From contig NC_045434.1 of the NCBI RefSeq assembly GCF_002776525.5, positions 193,655,084-193,719,083 on the forward strand: a stretch of 64,000 nucleotides of DNA, read 5' to 3'. A program made the position numbers and the translations under genes. Below the pieces are notes generated by a model, which was given only the letters and a program-made list of their open reading frames with translations, was not told where the DNA came from and searched no databases. Below are positions 20,616-31,009 of the stretch, in pieces; the stretch's first letter is position 1, and every line of letters starts with the position of its first letter. Source of the stretch: Piliocolobus tephrosceles (Eukaryota > Chordata > Mammalia > Primates > Cercopithecidae).

Positions 20616-21314
20616 GAGAAAACAGAAGGTTGGGTCCTTGGTACCAAGATGGAGCCTGGGGTAGGCAAAAAGCCTGAAAACAAGGCTTTGAGTTAAGCTT
20701 CCTTCTTTACATACCCACCTCCTTGCCCCCAATTGGGGCAGCTCCATTACAGACCCCCAGGCATGCTTTTCCCTGTGTCTGGGCAAATGCCCAGTGGATT
20801 TTACCAATAGATGTCTGTTTCTGGGACCCAGGAACACGAGGGAAGTGTCTCAGTTCTTTTCCAGGATGGCAGAGGCTTCAGAACCATCAACTCCTACCCC
20901 TCCATCGTGCAGAGGCCCAGAGAGGGACAGAGACCTGCCCAACGTCACAGCAACGAAGTGGACAATGAAGATTCAAAACCACATTTGCTGTCTCCTCAGT
21001 CCGAGAGGAGCTTCTAGATGAGCCCCATTATAGGGGGGTATTTGCACCGGCACCTGCCAAGGGACTCCATCCCTGTGATGCAGATGGTCCCGGACCTTCT
21101 TCCTTTCCAGGCTGTCCCTTCCTCTTGGGTCCTGAGAGGGCAGTCCTGGTGAGGGCAGGAGAGGACAGCATGGCTAAGGAGCTTGGGGAGAAGACGTTCT
21201 CTTGAGAAACCGCTTTCCAGCACATGTTTTCCCACCTTCTGAAACTCAAGGAGATGGTTAAAAGAGAAAAGCCTTGCTCCGGACCAACCTGCAGCATGAA
21301 GAACCATGGGTTGG
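20616..21314. other. Unique sequence in the OPRD1 3' UTR
   Basis: Only a short MIR-like AGAGGCCCAGAGAGGGACAG near 20912-20960 in reverse orientation. Confidence 0.5.
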
Positions 21315-21620
21315 ACCGGGCACACTGGCTCACACCCGTAATCCCAGCACTTTGGGAGGCCGAGATGGGCAGATCACTTGAGGTCAGGAGTTCAAGGCCA
21401 GCCTGGCCAACATGGCGAAACCCCGTCTCTACTAAAAATACGAAATTAGCCGGGCACGTGCCTGTAATCCCAGCTACTCAGCAGGCTGAGGCAGGAGAAT
21501 CACTTGAACCCAGGTGGCGGAGGTTGCAGTGAGCTAAGATCTCACCATTGCACTTCAGCCCGGGCGACAGAGTGAGACTCTGTCTTAAAAAAAAAGAAAG
21601 AAAGAAAGAAAAAAAGAAGC
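21315..21620 (+). repeat. Alu with GAAA tail
   Basis: Antisense to OPRD1; small deletion in the A-rich linker region. Confidence 0.94.
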
Positions 21621-21664
21621 ATGGGTTGATGCAGGCATGACCTAAAACATTAGATAACACGAAA

Positions 21665-21960
21665 AAGGCTGCATTTGTTGGGCACTTACTATGCACCAGG
21701 GACGTTGTTCATTCACTCAGTAGATAACTACTGTGTGCCCATTTGCATCTCCTGGGAACACTTTCATGACCAAAACAGACAAGGTCCTTCACTCATAGCC
21801 TCTTTCTGAATCTTCTCAACTTCTCACCAGGTAAGTACTGTCATCCATGATTGAGAAATGGCTCAGAGTGAAATGACATGCCCAAGGTCATACGGCAACG
21901 ACGTGGCAGTCAGTCAGAAAATTAACAAACAAGCAGGATTTCCAAGGCAAGGAGGAAACG
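21665..21960 (-). repeat. MIR element
   Basis: GGGCACTTACTATGCACCAGG to CATGCCCAAGGTCATACGGC, reverse orientation, with an internal insertion. Confidence 0.7.
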
Positions 21961-22160
21961 GATGGGAAGAGGGACCTACCAAGGTTACAGCAGTTTTTTG
22001 AACAGCTGGCACATGCCTCTGCTGCCAACATGATGAGGCGCAGAACCCAGCACAGGGAGTGCTCAGCCCGTGACTGTGAGCTGGAGGTGAGAGTCTCCTG
22101 AGGGTCCTCGGTGTGCTCAGAGAGTTTCCTCTCAGGGGGCAGGAGGAGGAAAGCAGAGTA
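21961..22160. other. Unique sequence in the OPRD1 3' UTR
   Basis: Nothing recognised. Confidence 0.4.
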
Positions 22161-22164
22161 AGTA

Positions 22165-22365
22165 GACTTGAAGGACCAGAGGTGGGATCCTAGCTAGGCC
22201 AATCACTGAGAAGCCATGTGGTCTTGGGCTCCCTTCTCTGAGCCTCAGTGTCCCCATCTGTAAAATGGAGGTAACGATACTAATGCCTACCTCATCATCA
22301 TGCTGTGAAGAGTAAATGAGTTACGCCATAGAAGTGCTGTACATTACCCATTGATGTCTCAGTGG
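22165..22365 (+). repeat. MIR element
   Basis: Contains CATCTGTAAAATGGAGGTAA and GTGAAGAGTAAATGAGTTA. Confidence 0.8.
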
Positions 22366-23000
22366 CCTCTCACTGAAATGGAGTGTGACAGAGTGCCACA
22401 CTCTGAAACGGCTCTTCCCCGGTGATGGTGCTGGGGCTAGAACCCGGGCAACCTCACAGCGCCATGCTCTACTGCATCACTACGTCCACCTCAAGGGCCC
22501 CCTCCAGCTCCTCTCTAAGCCCCATTTTGAATTCCCAAGCTGCCTGCAGCCTGAACCACACAGCCAGCTGTCACCCAACTCTCAACATCTGCAAGCTCAG
22601 CGTGGGGCGGCCAGGTCCTGATTTGCTCCTGTCACTCCTCCCAGCTTCCAGCACTCCTTCTAGTGTGGGGCCCAGAAGTGAAATAAAGGAATAACTACAT
22701 GATGAAAGAGAGGCATGTGTACGTGTTTTGTGTGTGAGTGCAGGGGCCAGGATCTGGGTGCCAGGGAGGGGGGTGGTCACTTCCTAGGGGCTCTGGGCCT
22801 CTGGGGACCGGCTCCAGTCTGGATCTGCAGCAGGTGCTAGAGGGAGCTGGCAGCCAGTAGTCATGCCCTAGGCGAGGAATCTGCCGCTGACACAAAGAGA
22901 GGGCTGGCCTTTGGACAGAGACCCAGCAGGCGCCCAGCCTGGACTGTTGTTCTTCCAAGTCCTCTCAGGATGCTAGCGGGACCTCTCCAACCTGAGCAGC
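22366..23000. other. Unique sequence in the OPRD1 3' UTR
   Basis: No repeat recognised; a GTGTGTACGTGTTTTGTGTG stretch near 22715. Confidence 0.5.
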
Positions 23001-23001
23001 A

Positions 23002-23013
23002 TTTATTTTATTT
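23002..23013 (-). terminator. Alu-tail-derived tandem AATAAA (possible proximal poly(A) signal)
   Basis: The plus strand reads TTTATTTTATT, giving overlapping AATAAA hexamers on the OPRD1 sense strand at the end of a sense-oriented Alu tail. Alu tails can be used as poly(A) signals. Use here is not shown. Confidence 0.3.
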
Positions 23014-23311
23014 TAGTTATTATTATTTTTTTAGACGGAGTCTTGCTCTGTTGCCCAGGCTGGAGTGCAAGTGGCGTGATCTCGGCTCACTGGAAGCTCC
23101 ACCTCCTGGGTTCAAGCGATTCTCCTGCCTCAGCCTCCTGAGTAGCTGGGATTACAGGTGCGGGCCACCATGCCCGGCTAATTTTTGTGTTTTTAGTAGA
23201 GACGGGGTTTCACCATGTTGGTCAGGCTGGTCTTGAACTCCTGACCTCGTGATCTGCCTGCCTTGGCCTCCCAAAGTGCTAGGATTACAGGCGTGAGCCA
23301 CTGCACCCGGC
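23014..23311 (-). repeat. Alu
   Basis: Sense to OPRD1. Its TTATTATT tail leads into the AATAAA pair noted separately. Confidence 0.94.
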
Positions 23312-23394
23312 CCTCGAGGAGCATTTCTAATTCCAAGCCCAGCAAGCCTCCTTAGAGCAGCTGCCTCTGGCACCCGCGTAATTATCAGAGAATA

Positions 23395-23545
23395 ATCCTG
23401 TATAGAGGCCTCACTATGCGCCAGGCACTTTGGTGGCACTTTGCTCACCATCTCTCTAGCTTTCAGAGAGGGCTCATGGAGGTGAAGTGACTTGCCTAAG
23501 ATCACATTGCTAGCATGTGGCCAAGAATTCGGCAAAGCTAGGACT
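23395..23545 (-). repeat. MIR fragment
   Basis: CACTATGCGCCAGGCACTTTG, AGTGACTTGCCTAAGATCAC. Confidence 0.75.
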
Positions 23546-23589
23546 CTGATTAAGTGAAACTGATGGTCATATTAGAGATGGACCAATTC

Positions 23590-23700
23590 CCACATCTCAA
23601 CTCTAAAAGGAAACAGAAGCTCAGAGAGGGCAAATCCCTTGTCTAGGTCACACAGCCAGTTAGCTTGAGAGCTGGGATTTGATCCAGGCTTGGGGGCTGC
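23590..23700 (-). repeat. MIR fragment
   Basis: GAAGCTCAGAGAGGGCAAAT and AGGTCACACAGCCAGTTAGC. Confidence 0.75.
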
Positions 23701-24029
23701 CTGGGCCACGTAAAACACTAAACTGGAGGGTTCCCATCACCCTCCTGCCCTCCCTACTCCCATCCTCTCTTATGACACTTGACATTATCCATCACTCCCT
23801 CCCCCTGGGAACGCCCTCCTCCTCCAGTTTCCATGGTAGCACATTCTCCCCATCCTCCTCCTGCTTCTCTGGCAGCTTCTCACTCTTCATGGTGGCTCCT
23901 GAGCCAGGAAGCAGGAGGATCCCGAAGCTGGATCTCCAGTCTCTCCTCTCTCTCCATCGCTAGCCCTGATAGCTCACCTACTCTTCCCTGTAGGTCTCTA
24001 GCTCTGACCCTGAACTCTGGCTCCACTTT
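23701..24029. other. Pyrimidine-rich unique sequence in the OPRD1 3' UTR
   Basis: CCTCCTCC-rich on the plus strand, so purine-rich in the transcript. Possibly a very old L2 copy. Confidence 0.35.
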
Positions 24030-24195
24030 TAAGCAGTAACTGCCACTTACCATGTACTTAGAGTTTACTTATGTTCTGGGCCTTATCCTATACATACATT
24101 AAATCCTCACAACCACCCATGAAGGAAGTCCACTCTACAGATGAGGAAACTGAGGCTCAGAGAGGGAAAGCCAAGATCTGATTCCAGCCTTAACC
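24030..24195 (-). repeat. MIR fragment
   Basis: CATACATTAAATCCTCACAA and GATGAGGAAACTGAGGCTCA. Confidence 0.8.
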
Positions 24196-24229
24196 ACTAC
24201 TTCTTCTGCATCAAGACGAGGTATGAGAG

Positions 24230-24363
24230 CTGGGCACAGTGGCTCACACCTGTAAACCCAGTACTTTGGGAGGCAGGAGAATTGCTTGAGGATAGAAGTT
24301 CAAGACCAGTCTGGGCAACACAGAAACACTCTGGTCTCTATTAAAAAAAAAAAAAAAAAAAAA
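24230..24363 (+). repeat. Alu left monomer
   Basis: A single arm ending in about 22 A. Confidence 0.85.
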
Positions 24364-24756
24364 AGGCTGGGCTCGGTGGCTCACGCCTATAATCCCAGGA
24401 CTTTGGGAAGCTGAGGCAGGCAGATCCCCTGAGGTCAAGAGTCCAAGGCCAGCTTGGCCAACATGGTGAAACCCAGTGTCTACTAAAAATACAAATATTA
24501 GCTGGCCTATGGTGGTGCGTGCCTGTAATCCCAGCTACTCAGGAGGCTGAGGCAGGAGGATCACTTGAGCCCAGGAGTTTGAGACTGCAGTGAGCTATGA
24601 CTGCACCACTGCACTTGCACTCCAGACTGGGCAACAGAGCAAGACACTGTCTCAAANNNNNNNNNNNNNNNNNNNNNNNNNNNNNNNNNNNNNNNNNNNN
24701 NNNNNNNNNNNNNNNNNNNNNNNNNNNNNNNNNNNNNNNNNNNNNNNNNNNNNNNN

Positions 24757-24797
<41 letters not shown>
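24364..24797 (+). repeat. Alu with a gap in its tail
   Basis: Full dimer, then 100 N within poly(A). Confidence 0.93.
24657..24756. other. Assembly gap (100 N)
   Basis: Sits between CTCAAA and a poly(A) run of more than 40 bases. Confidence 0.99.
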
Positions 24798-24799
<2 letters not shown>

Positions 24800-25120
24800 C
24801 GAAGAAGGGATCTGAAACAGTAGGACATCTTGAAATCAGGGGCAAAAACTTTCCTCCCTCCTGGAGGGAGAGAAATGGAAATTTTGGGGGAAACAGACGT
24901 ACTCTGCAGTTTTGAGAACCCTGTGACGATCTAGAATTACACTGTCAATTTAGAGCTTTAAAATGCACCATGCACAGTACATTCTGAAACGTGAAGATTT
25001 GGAGAGCTTCAGGAGGGACAAAAGTTCATGGGAAATTGCCCGTTTCCTTTAGACTTTTCCATTTGGTTTTAGGTCTTCAAAAACCTCATTCTGGGGTTCC
25101 AGCTTCTAAGGCCTTTCTAC
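24800..25120. other. Unique sequence in the OPRD1 3' UTR
   Basis: Nothing recognised; AT-richer than its surroundings. Confidence 0.4.
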
Positions 25121-25129
25121 TTCACTGAT

Positions 25130-25370
25130 GCCTGGAATTAACTGGAAACATGGACCCTGGAATTCCAGGGACCCAAGTTCTGCCACTATGAACAGGCCCT
25201 GTGACTTAGGAGCAAGTAGCCTGACCTCTCTCAGCCTCAGCTCTCTGTCCTCAATGGGGATAACAATACTTCCTCACAAGGCTGTCCTGAGGATCAGGTG
25301 GGCTGATGCACACAAGGCACTTGGCAGAGAGCCTGGCACACAGAAGAGCTCAGTTAAGCCCCATGCTCTA
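25130..25370 (+). repeat. MIR element
   Basis: CTGTGACTTAGGAGCAAGTA, CAATGGGGATAACAATACTT, GAGCCTGGCACACAGAAGAG. Confidence 0.75.
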
Positions 25371-25429
25371 GCTGCACCCAACTTGTTGGGTTTACCAAGC
25401 ATTTAAACATCCCCATGCGTCCACACACG

Positions 25430-25745
25430 TGATTTCCTCTTCTTGGTGGCCAACTCCTATTCATCCTTCAGGGCCCCCGACCCTTTTCCACCTCTTACAG
25501 AATTGCTACAAACATGTGTTTTAGTGAAGAGCTAGAAAAGGCACTTCCCCATGACACCCTCCCTAGGACTCCCTGTCACTGCACTTATCACATTGAGGTG
25601 CAATCATCTGTTGATACTTTATGTCCCAGCACTGGCTCAGGCTTTCTGAGGGCAGGGCCGAGGCTGACTCATTTCCAAGTCCTGACGCCCAGAGTGCATG
25701 CCTGGCATGAAGTAGATTTCAATACCAGTTGGCACTACCTGAAAC
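25430..25745 (+). repeat. L2 3' end
   Basis: CTATTCATCCTTCAGGGCCC, GAGGGCAGGGCCGAGGCTGA and GTGCATGCCTGGCATGAAGTA follow the L2 3' order. Confidence 0.7.
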
Positions 25746-26380
25746 ACACGTGGTCCGGACCCGGGCCCTGCTGACCCCAGGACAGATTTATGTATCAGAA
25801 AGGGCAAAAAACAGCCAGATCTGTTACAGACACAGGAGATGGCAGTGAGTGGGCTTCAAGCAGCCTTGAAACAGGCCTATCCTGGGAGGGGACACAGTCC
25901 CCGCAGGGAGAGTAAACAGCCTGACTCCAATGTCGTTTCTTTCAGGAGTCTTCCCCAGTTCCTAGATTGTCTCCTTTTTCTGCCATACCCCCAAAGCATT
26001 CACAGGAGGAGCCCCTGATGAGAAGAAGTGTCTCCTGCCATGCTGATGACCTCCCACCCTCAGACACAGGGGTCTCTGTGGTCACAGGGTAGTGAGAGTG
26101 ATCTAGGTGGCTTGGGATCCCAGGTCACAGTGGCTTGGCAGGCTGGATGTGAGTGCTGGGCACGGCCCCACATCTTTCCAGGATCCGGGGAAGCCATTTC
26201 CCAAAGGAGGCACATCCCCGGGTCTAGGGTTGCTGGGAGCCTCACCCTGAGAAGGGGGCTGTACTTTGCCCTCCAAGGGCTTCCCTTCTGCCTAATGTGC
26301 CCAAAGCCCCTCTTGGTGCCTAAGTCCCCAGCCCCCTGCATGCTATTCAGTCCCTGCTGGAGTGACAGCCTCCCAGCTTT
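25746..26380. other. Unique sequence in the OPRD1 3' UTR
   Basis: No repeat recognised. Confidence 0.5.
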
Positions 26381-26381
26381 T

Positions 26382-26460
26382 GTTCCAAAGACATGGTTGT
26401 CAAAAGGAAAAGAAGTATATTGTTTCTTTTTCTTTTTTCTTTTGTTTGAGACAAAGACGT
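26382..26460 (+). repeat. Local duplicate, copy 1
   Basis: GTTCCAAAG, TGTCAAAAGGAAAAGAAG, TATATTGTTTCT and a pyrimidine run. Resembles 27440-27510. Confidence 0.55.
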
Positions 26461-27439
26461 CAATTTCTTTCCATCTGTCCCAAAAAAGGAAGAAAATTAA
26501 ATTTGTTTTTACAAGGATGTCAGCACACTGCTTCAATAGGGAGTCAGGGGTGCATTACTGAGGCAGTGTTGGTGAGGGAGGGGAGAGCAGTGGGGGGAGA
26601 GGAGATGAGGCACGGGGGAGGTACAGGGAACAAGGACAGACACTGATATTCTGGGAAGCAAAGATCCAGGAGTGCCTGAATAAAATGCCAAACCAATGAA
26701 GAGAGAAACTTCTACACCCAACTCCAGGTGGATGCCACTCTCAGTAGCATGAAGGGGGCAGCTAGGCTGGAGCAGGTGGGGAACCTGGGGAGCCTGTGGG
26801 GGGGAAAGGCAGAGGGGGATGCACACTGATGCCGGCATTGCAGTTACAAAAGCTTCTCCCCCAGTTCCTTCAAGGTCAGGTCCTCATATGGGCAGTTCCA
26901 GTTCACTGGAGTCACTGACACCAGACACATGGGTGCAGCCAGATGTTGGGAGAACGGAAGAGGATTTCATCCAGGTTCTTATCAGGGGCCCAGGACCCAG
27001 CATCAAGTGCAAACTGATGCTTCTCATACTCCTCCCCCATCCCCAAGAGTCCCAGGCATCACTTACCATCCACAGGATTTAAGTAGGTGGTCCTCTGTCC
27101 TCCAGTATCTGGGCCAGAGAAACTAGGGCCCTGAGGACCCACAAAAAGCATCCACCTTCCACTGGAAGACCTAATCTTGAGGCAGGAGCCCACCTCTCTT
27201 CCTCAACCCACCCACCACCACTCCTTGCCACAGAGGTCCACTCCGGGCCTGAGTTTTCGAGATGGTTTTGGAAGCCTTCTCCTTCCCAAGCCTCTGGGCT
27301 CCCATTAGTACTCAGGTCTGGTGACCCTACCCCAACCAAGGTCCTGCCTTATTACCCTATCCTGGAGCAGCTGCCCCCTGCTCTGCTGTCCTGTCCCAAG
27401 CCCCACTGTGGCCACTTCGATTCTGAGGCATTTCTGCCC
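26461..27439. other. Unique sequence in the OPRD1 3' UTR
   Basis: Nothing recognised. Confidence 0.45.
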
Positions 27440-27510
27440 GTTCCAAGGAAATATATGACTGTCAAAAAGAGAAAAGGTATATTGTTTCTCTCTTTTCCTA
27501 TCTCTTCCTC
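27440..27510 (+). repeat. Local duplicate, copy 2
   Basis: GTTCCAAGG, CTGTCAAAAAGAGAAAAGG, TATATTGTTTCT, then pyrimidines and an Alu. Confidence 0.55.
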
Positions 27511-27529
27511 CCTCATTCTCCCTCTCTCT

Positions 27530-27811
27530 CTTTTTTTTAGAGACAAGGTCTTGCTCTGTCTCCCAGGCTGGAGTGCAGTGGCACCACCATAGCTCACTGC
27601 AGCTTCAAACTCCTGGGATCAATGGATCCTCTCACCTTCCAAGGAGCTGGGTCTGCAGGTGCAGAGCTGCCTGGCTAATTTTGTATTTTTTGTAGAGACA
27701 GGGTCTCCCATGTTGCCCAGACTAGTCTCAAACTCCTGGGCTTATGCCCATCCACCCACCTCAGCCTCCCAAAGTGCTGGGATTACAGGCTTGAGCCACC
27801 ACGCTTGGCCC
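27530..27811 (-). repeat. Alu (old)
   Basis: Sense to OPRD1, diverged. Confidence 0.92.
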
Positions 27812-28506
27812 CTCAGTCTTTTATATTCTATTTATAGAGGTGTCAAGTTGGACCTGGACCTCAGGGATCCTTGCCCCTTGCTAGAACTCGGGGCTGGGAC
27901 TGTATCCGAAGTTGAGGCCACAGGCCCTTTGCACAGGCCCCCTCTCTAGTGACCAAATCTTGAGCTGTGGCCACACTCGGCTGTCCTGTCTCTGGGTCTC
28001 CCCTCACAGGAGGCTCCTCCCTACTACACAGAGACCCAGTCTTGCAGCTCAGTTTTCAAGCAACTGTCCCCACCACTGCCCCTCCTGGGTCCTGGGCCCA
28101 GATCCCCAACTCCAATAGTCCGGCTCCAAGTTAGAAACCAAGGCTGTCTCAAGGATGAAGCCCCGTCTCCCTGGACATCCCCTGTTTAGGGACTCAGTTC
28201 CAGAGCCACAGGTCCAGCTCCTCCCCTGGAGTCACTGGCTTTCCCGCCCCACCTAGAGCCGTGGACGGGGCACCCAGCCCAGAGGCCCCACGCTACTGAT
28301 CTGCCCTCTGCCTCGCTCCAAACCAGAGGCCCACCCCATGCCCATCTCGCGGCCCGGCCTCGTCTCCAAAACAGAAGCCCCATCTGGCGATCCCAAGCCT
28401 CCGACCTTCTACTGCCCCATTCCACATCATGGCTCGCGCCTCCCACTGGGACTCATGTGGCCGCCGGGTCACTAGGGAGGAGCGTGCTGGGGGCCGGACG
28501 GCCTGG
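27812..28506. other. Unique start of the OPRD1 3' UTR
   Basis: No repeat seen. GC content and CpG rise toward the coding exon. Confidence 0.6.
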
Positions 28507-29048
28507 TCAGGCGGCGGCGCCACCGCCGGGACCGTCGGACGGGGTGCAGGCGGTGACCCGCTCACGGGCCGTGGCTTCCCGGGCGCGGCTGAAGCTGCTG
28601 GGGTCCGGGCGGCCACAGGGCTTGCGGCAGAGCTGGCGGAAGCAGCGCTTGAAGTTCTCGTCGAGGAAGGCGTAGAGCACGGGGTTGAGACTGCTATTGG
28701 CGTAGCCCAGAGCAATGCACAGGTGCAGCGCGGCCACCACCAGCGGGTCGCGCCGGTCGATGTCCACCAGCGTCCAGACGATGACGAATATGTGGATAGG
28801 TGCCCAACACACCACGAAGGCGCCCACCACCACCAGCACCATCCGCGTGATGCGCCGTAGGCTGCGGTCCTTCTCCTTGGAGCCCGACAGCAGGCGCACA
28901 CTGCGCAGGCGCAGCAGCATGAGGCCGTAGCACACGGTGATGATGAGGATGGGCACCACGAAGGCGAAGAGGAACACGCAGATCTTGGTCACCGTGTCCC
29001 AGTACCAGCTGGGGCTGGGGAACTGGAGCATGCACACCACCGCCCCGT
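28507..29048 (-). CDS. OPRD1: OPRD1 last coding exon (exon 3), delta opioid receptor residues 193-372
   Basis: Delta opioid receptor is a class A GPCR of the neuronal plasma membrane. It binds enkephalins and couples to Gi/o, lowering cAMP and neuronal excitability. This exon encodes extracellular loop 2, TM5, loop 3, TM6, TM7, helix 8 and the C-tail. Visible landmarks are C198 (disulfide partner of C121), K214, the CWAPIH motif of TM6 (C273-H278, toggle W274), the delta-selectivity residues W284 and L300, sodium-site N310 and N314, and NPVLY (N314-Y318). C333 is the palmitoylation position, and T358, T361 and S363 are the known phosphosites. The acceptor AG is at 29050-29049, and the first two bases complete the D193 codon begun in exon 2. 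The TGA stop is at 28509-28507. No frameshift or missing key residue is seen. The protein matches the human sequence as I recall it throughout this exon. Confidence 0.98.
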
Positions 29049-29119
29049 CTGGGCCGCGGAAACAAGGAAAGACACATGGGGTGAGGGGCCTGTGTGCCTA
29101 AGGGGCCCCCACCTGCTCA

Positions 29120-29300
29120 CCCACCCTTCCAAGGCTTGGGCAAGTCCCACCACCTCCTCCCAGCCTTTGTTCAAGGGGATTCTTCTGTCTAGAATGTCCT
29201 CCTCAGCTTCTGTACTTGGTGAACTCTTAGTCATCCTAAAAGACCCAGCAGGATTGGCCCTCATCTGGGAGGTCCCCTATGTTCTCTCCTGGCCCCTTTA
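29120..29300 (+). repeat. Possible L2 fragment in OPRD1 intron 2
   Basis: GGATTCTTCTGTCTAGAATG and CTTAGTCATCCTAAAAGACC resemble the L2 3' region. Confidence 0.45.
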
Positions 29301-29419
29301 TCAGCCTTTGTGTCCATGGGTGGTGGTAATGAAATCATTTAGCTCAGCCCACTGAATGCCAGTCATTGCAGTAACTCAAAACATCCTGACCCATTTCCAA
29401 ACTAGCTCCACTGGGAACA

Positions 29420-29610
29420 GGACTTCTAAGACAGACAACATGAGTTGGGAGCAGGACTCAGGCCCTACTACATAGTGTAAGGAAATTACTAAACCTCTTG
29501 GAGCTTCACGGGAGTGGAGCTAATGACAGTACCCACATCTCCAGGATTGTCGTGAGGATTAAATAGGCTAAGGCACCTAACGCATTTAGCACAGTGGGGT
29601 TCAAGCTCTT
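29420..29610 (+). repeat. MIR fragment
   Basis: GTAAGGAAATTACTAAACCT, GTCGTGAGGATTAAATAGGC, TTTAGCACAGTGG. Confidence 0.7.
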
Positions 29611-29719
29611 GGTGTACCCACAGGGAAAAGGGGCACATATGTTTGGGAGTCCAGTACTCAAGGATAGGGTCAGCCTCCCCAGAGGGAAGCAGGTCTCAGC
29701 TTAATCACAAGAACCTCCT

Positions 29720-30040
29720 GGCCAGGCATGGGGCTCACGCCTGTAATTCCAGCACTTTGGGAGGCTGAGGCAGGTGGACTGCTTAAGTCCAGGAGCTCGA
29801 GACCAGCCTGGGCAACATGGCGAAACCCCATCTCTACAAAAAAAAAAAAAAAAAAAAAAAAAAAAACATTAGCTGGGTATGGTGGTGCACATCTGTAGTC
29901 CCAGCCACTTGGGGGGCTGAGGTGGGAGGATCACTTGGGCCCTGGAGGTTGAGGCTGCAGTAAGCTGGGACACTGTCGCTGCACTCCAGCCTGGGTGACA
30001 GAGTGAGACCCTGTCTCAAAACAACAACAAAAACAAAACA
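29720..30040 (+). repeat. Alu with a long central A run
   Basis: Old dimer, 28 A at 29838-29866. Confidence 0.93.
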
Positions 30041-30042
30041 AA

Positions 30043-30068
30043 ACTTCCTTCCTTCCTTCCTTCCTTCT
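30043..30068 (+). repeat. (TTCC)n microsatellite
   Basis: About six TTCC units after the Alu tail. Confidence 0.85.
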
Positions 30069-30745
30069 CGGAGGAAAGCAGATTTCAGCTTAACTCAAGG
30101 ACTTCCTTCTTGAGATAGGAAGGGTGCCCAGGATGAAATGAGCTCCCCATTCCGGGAATGTGGGCTTGGGCTGGATGAACACCTTAGGGGGTGTTGTGGG
30201 ATTCTGATACAGCCCTGAGGCTGGCCCAGGGGACTTCCAGGATCTCTTGGAATGCTAGGATTTAAGAAGCCACACAATGGACTTAAGGCTAAGAGGTGAG
30301 AAGGGGCTGGGGATCCACAGACAGAGTGGGTCCACAGGACATCAGTCTGGCAGGACCCCTAGAAAGAGCTGAGTCCAAGACTTTCATTGTATAGGAACCA
30401 GAACAGCACTTGTTCAAGATCACACAGCAAGTGGCCCACAGGTCCAATAAGTGCTGATGGCACACACTGGGAAAGTGTGTGTGTGAGGGATTGTGGAGTG
30501 AGGAGGCCCATCTGGTCCAGCCCCAGCAGGGATGCAATTAATGGCCTGTAAACTGAAGGCTGACAGTAAGGAATGGGGCTCTGCTGCTGAGTCAAGACCA
30601 ATGGCTCATAGGCTGTAAAAGGGCACCAGGGGCTCTGCCCTTGTGAGGGTCAAGGGTAACCAAGAAGCTTGTTCTCTCCCAACCACAGCATCGACCCTCT
30701 GCAAACTTCCACCCAAGGGACTAGAAGGAGCAACAGACCTGGGGG
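30069..30745. other. Mostly unique intron 2 sequence
   Basis: Short MIR-like TCAAGATCACACAGCAAGTG at 30413 in reverse orientation; rest not recognised. Confidence 0.45.
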
Positions 30746-30759
30746 CAGGAACCCTAGAT

Positions 30760-30990
30760 TGCAGGCCAAATTCCACAAAATGCCTGGCTGTGTGACCCTA
30801 AGTAAACCACCTGACCTCTCTGACTCTGTTTTCCTACAGTCAAATGGAGGTAGGAGTTCCTGCCTTGTCTATCTCACAGGCTTAATCATTTAATAGAGGC
30901 TATTCATTGGGCCTTGGAGGTGAGCCAGGACTTGTCCTAAGTATTCTACACATATTATCTCTTTTTTCTCAACATCTCATGCTATAGTAT
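30760..30990 (+). repeat. MIR fragment
   Basis: CCTGGCTGTGTGACCCTAAG and CTGACTCTGTTTTCCTACAG. Confidence 0.75.
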
Positions 30991-31009
30991 GACTCAGAGA
31001 GGTTAGTTC

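Larger units (their letters stand above)
20590..28506 (-). other. OPRD1: OPRD1 long 3' untranslated region (predicted)
   Basis: From the TGA stop the transcript is predicted to continue about 7.9 kb to the AATAAA at 20615-20610. That agrees with the extended human OPRD1 3' UTR as I recall it. The region holds Alus at 21315, 23022, 24230, 24364 and 27530, several MIR fragments, and about 3 kb of unique sequence at 24840-27440. The first 350 bases after the stop are GC-rich. An Alu-derived AATAAA pair near 23002-23013 could give a shorter isoform. The exact end is inferred, not seen. Confidence 0.65.

Noticed and set aside
19893..20837. 314-codon minus-strand frame spanning the 400 N gap
   Set aside because: It is an antisense Alu plus gap filler plus UTR sequence, not a protein.
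28293..28901. 202-codon minus-strand frame and a 143-codon plus-strand frame over OPRD1 exon 3
   Set aside because: They are out-of-frame and antisense shadows of the receptor exon, whose own frame has all the receptor motifs.
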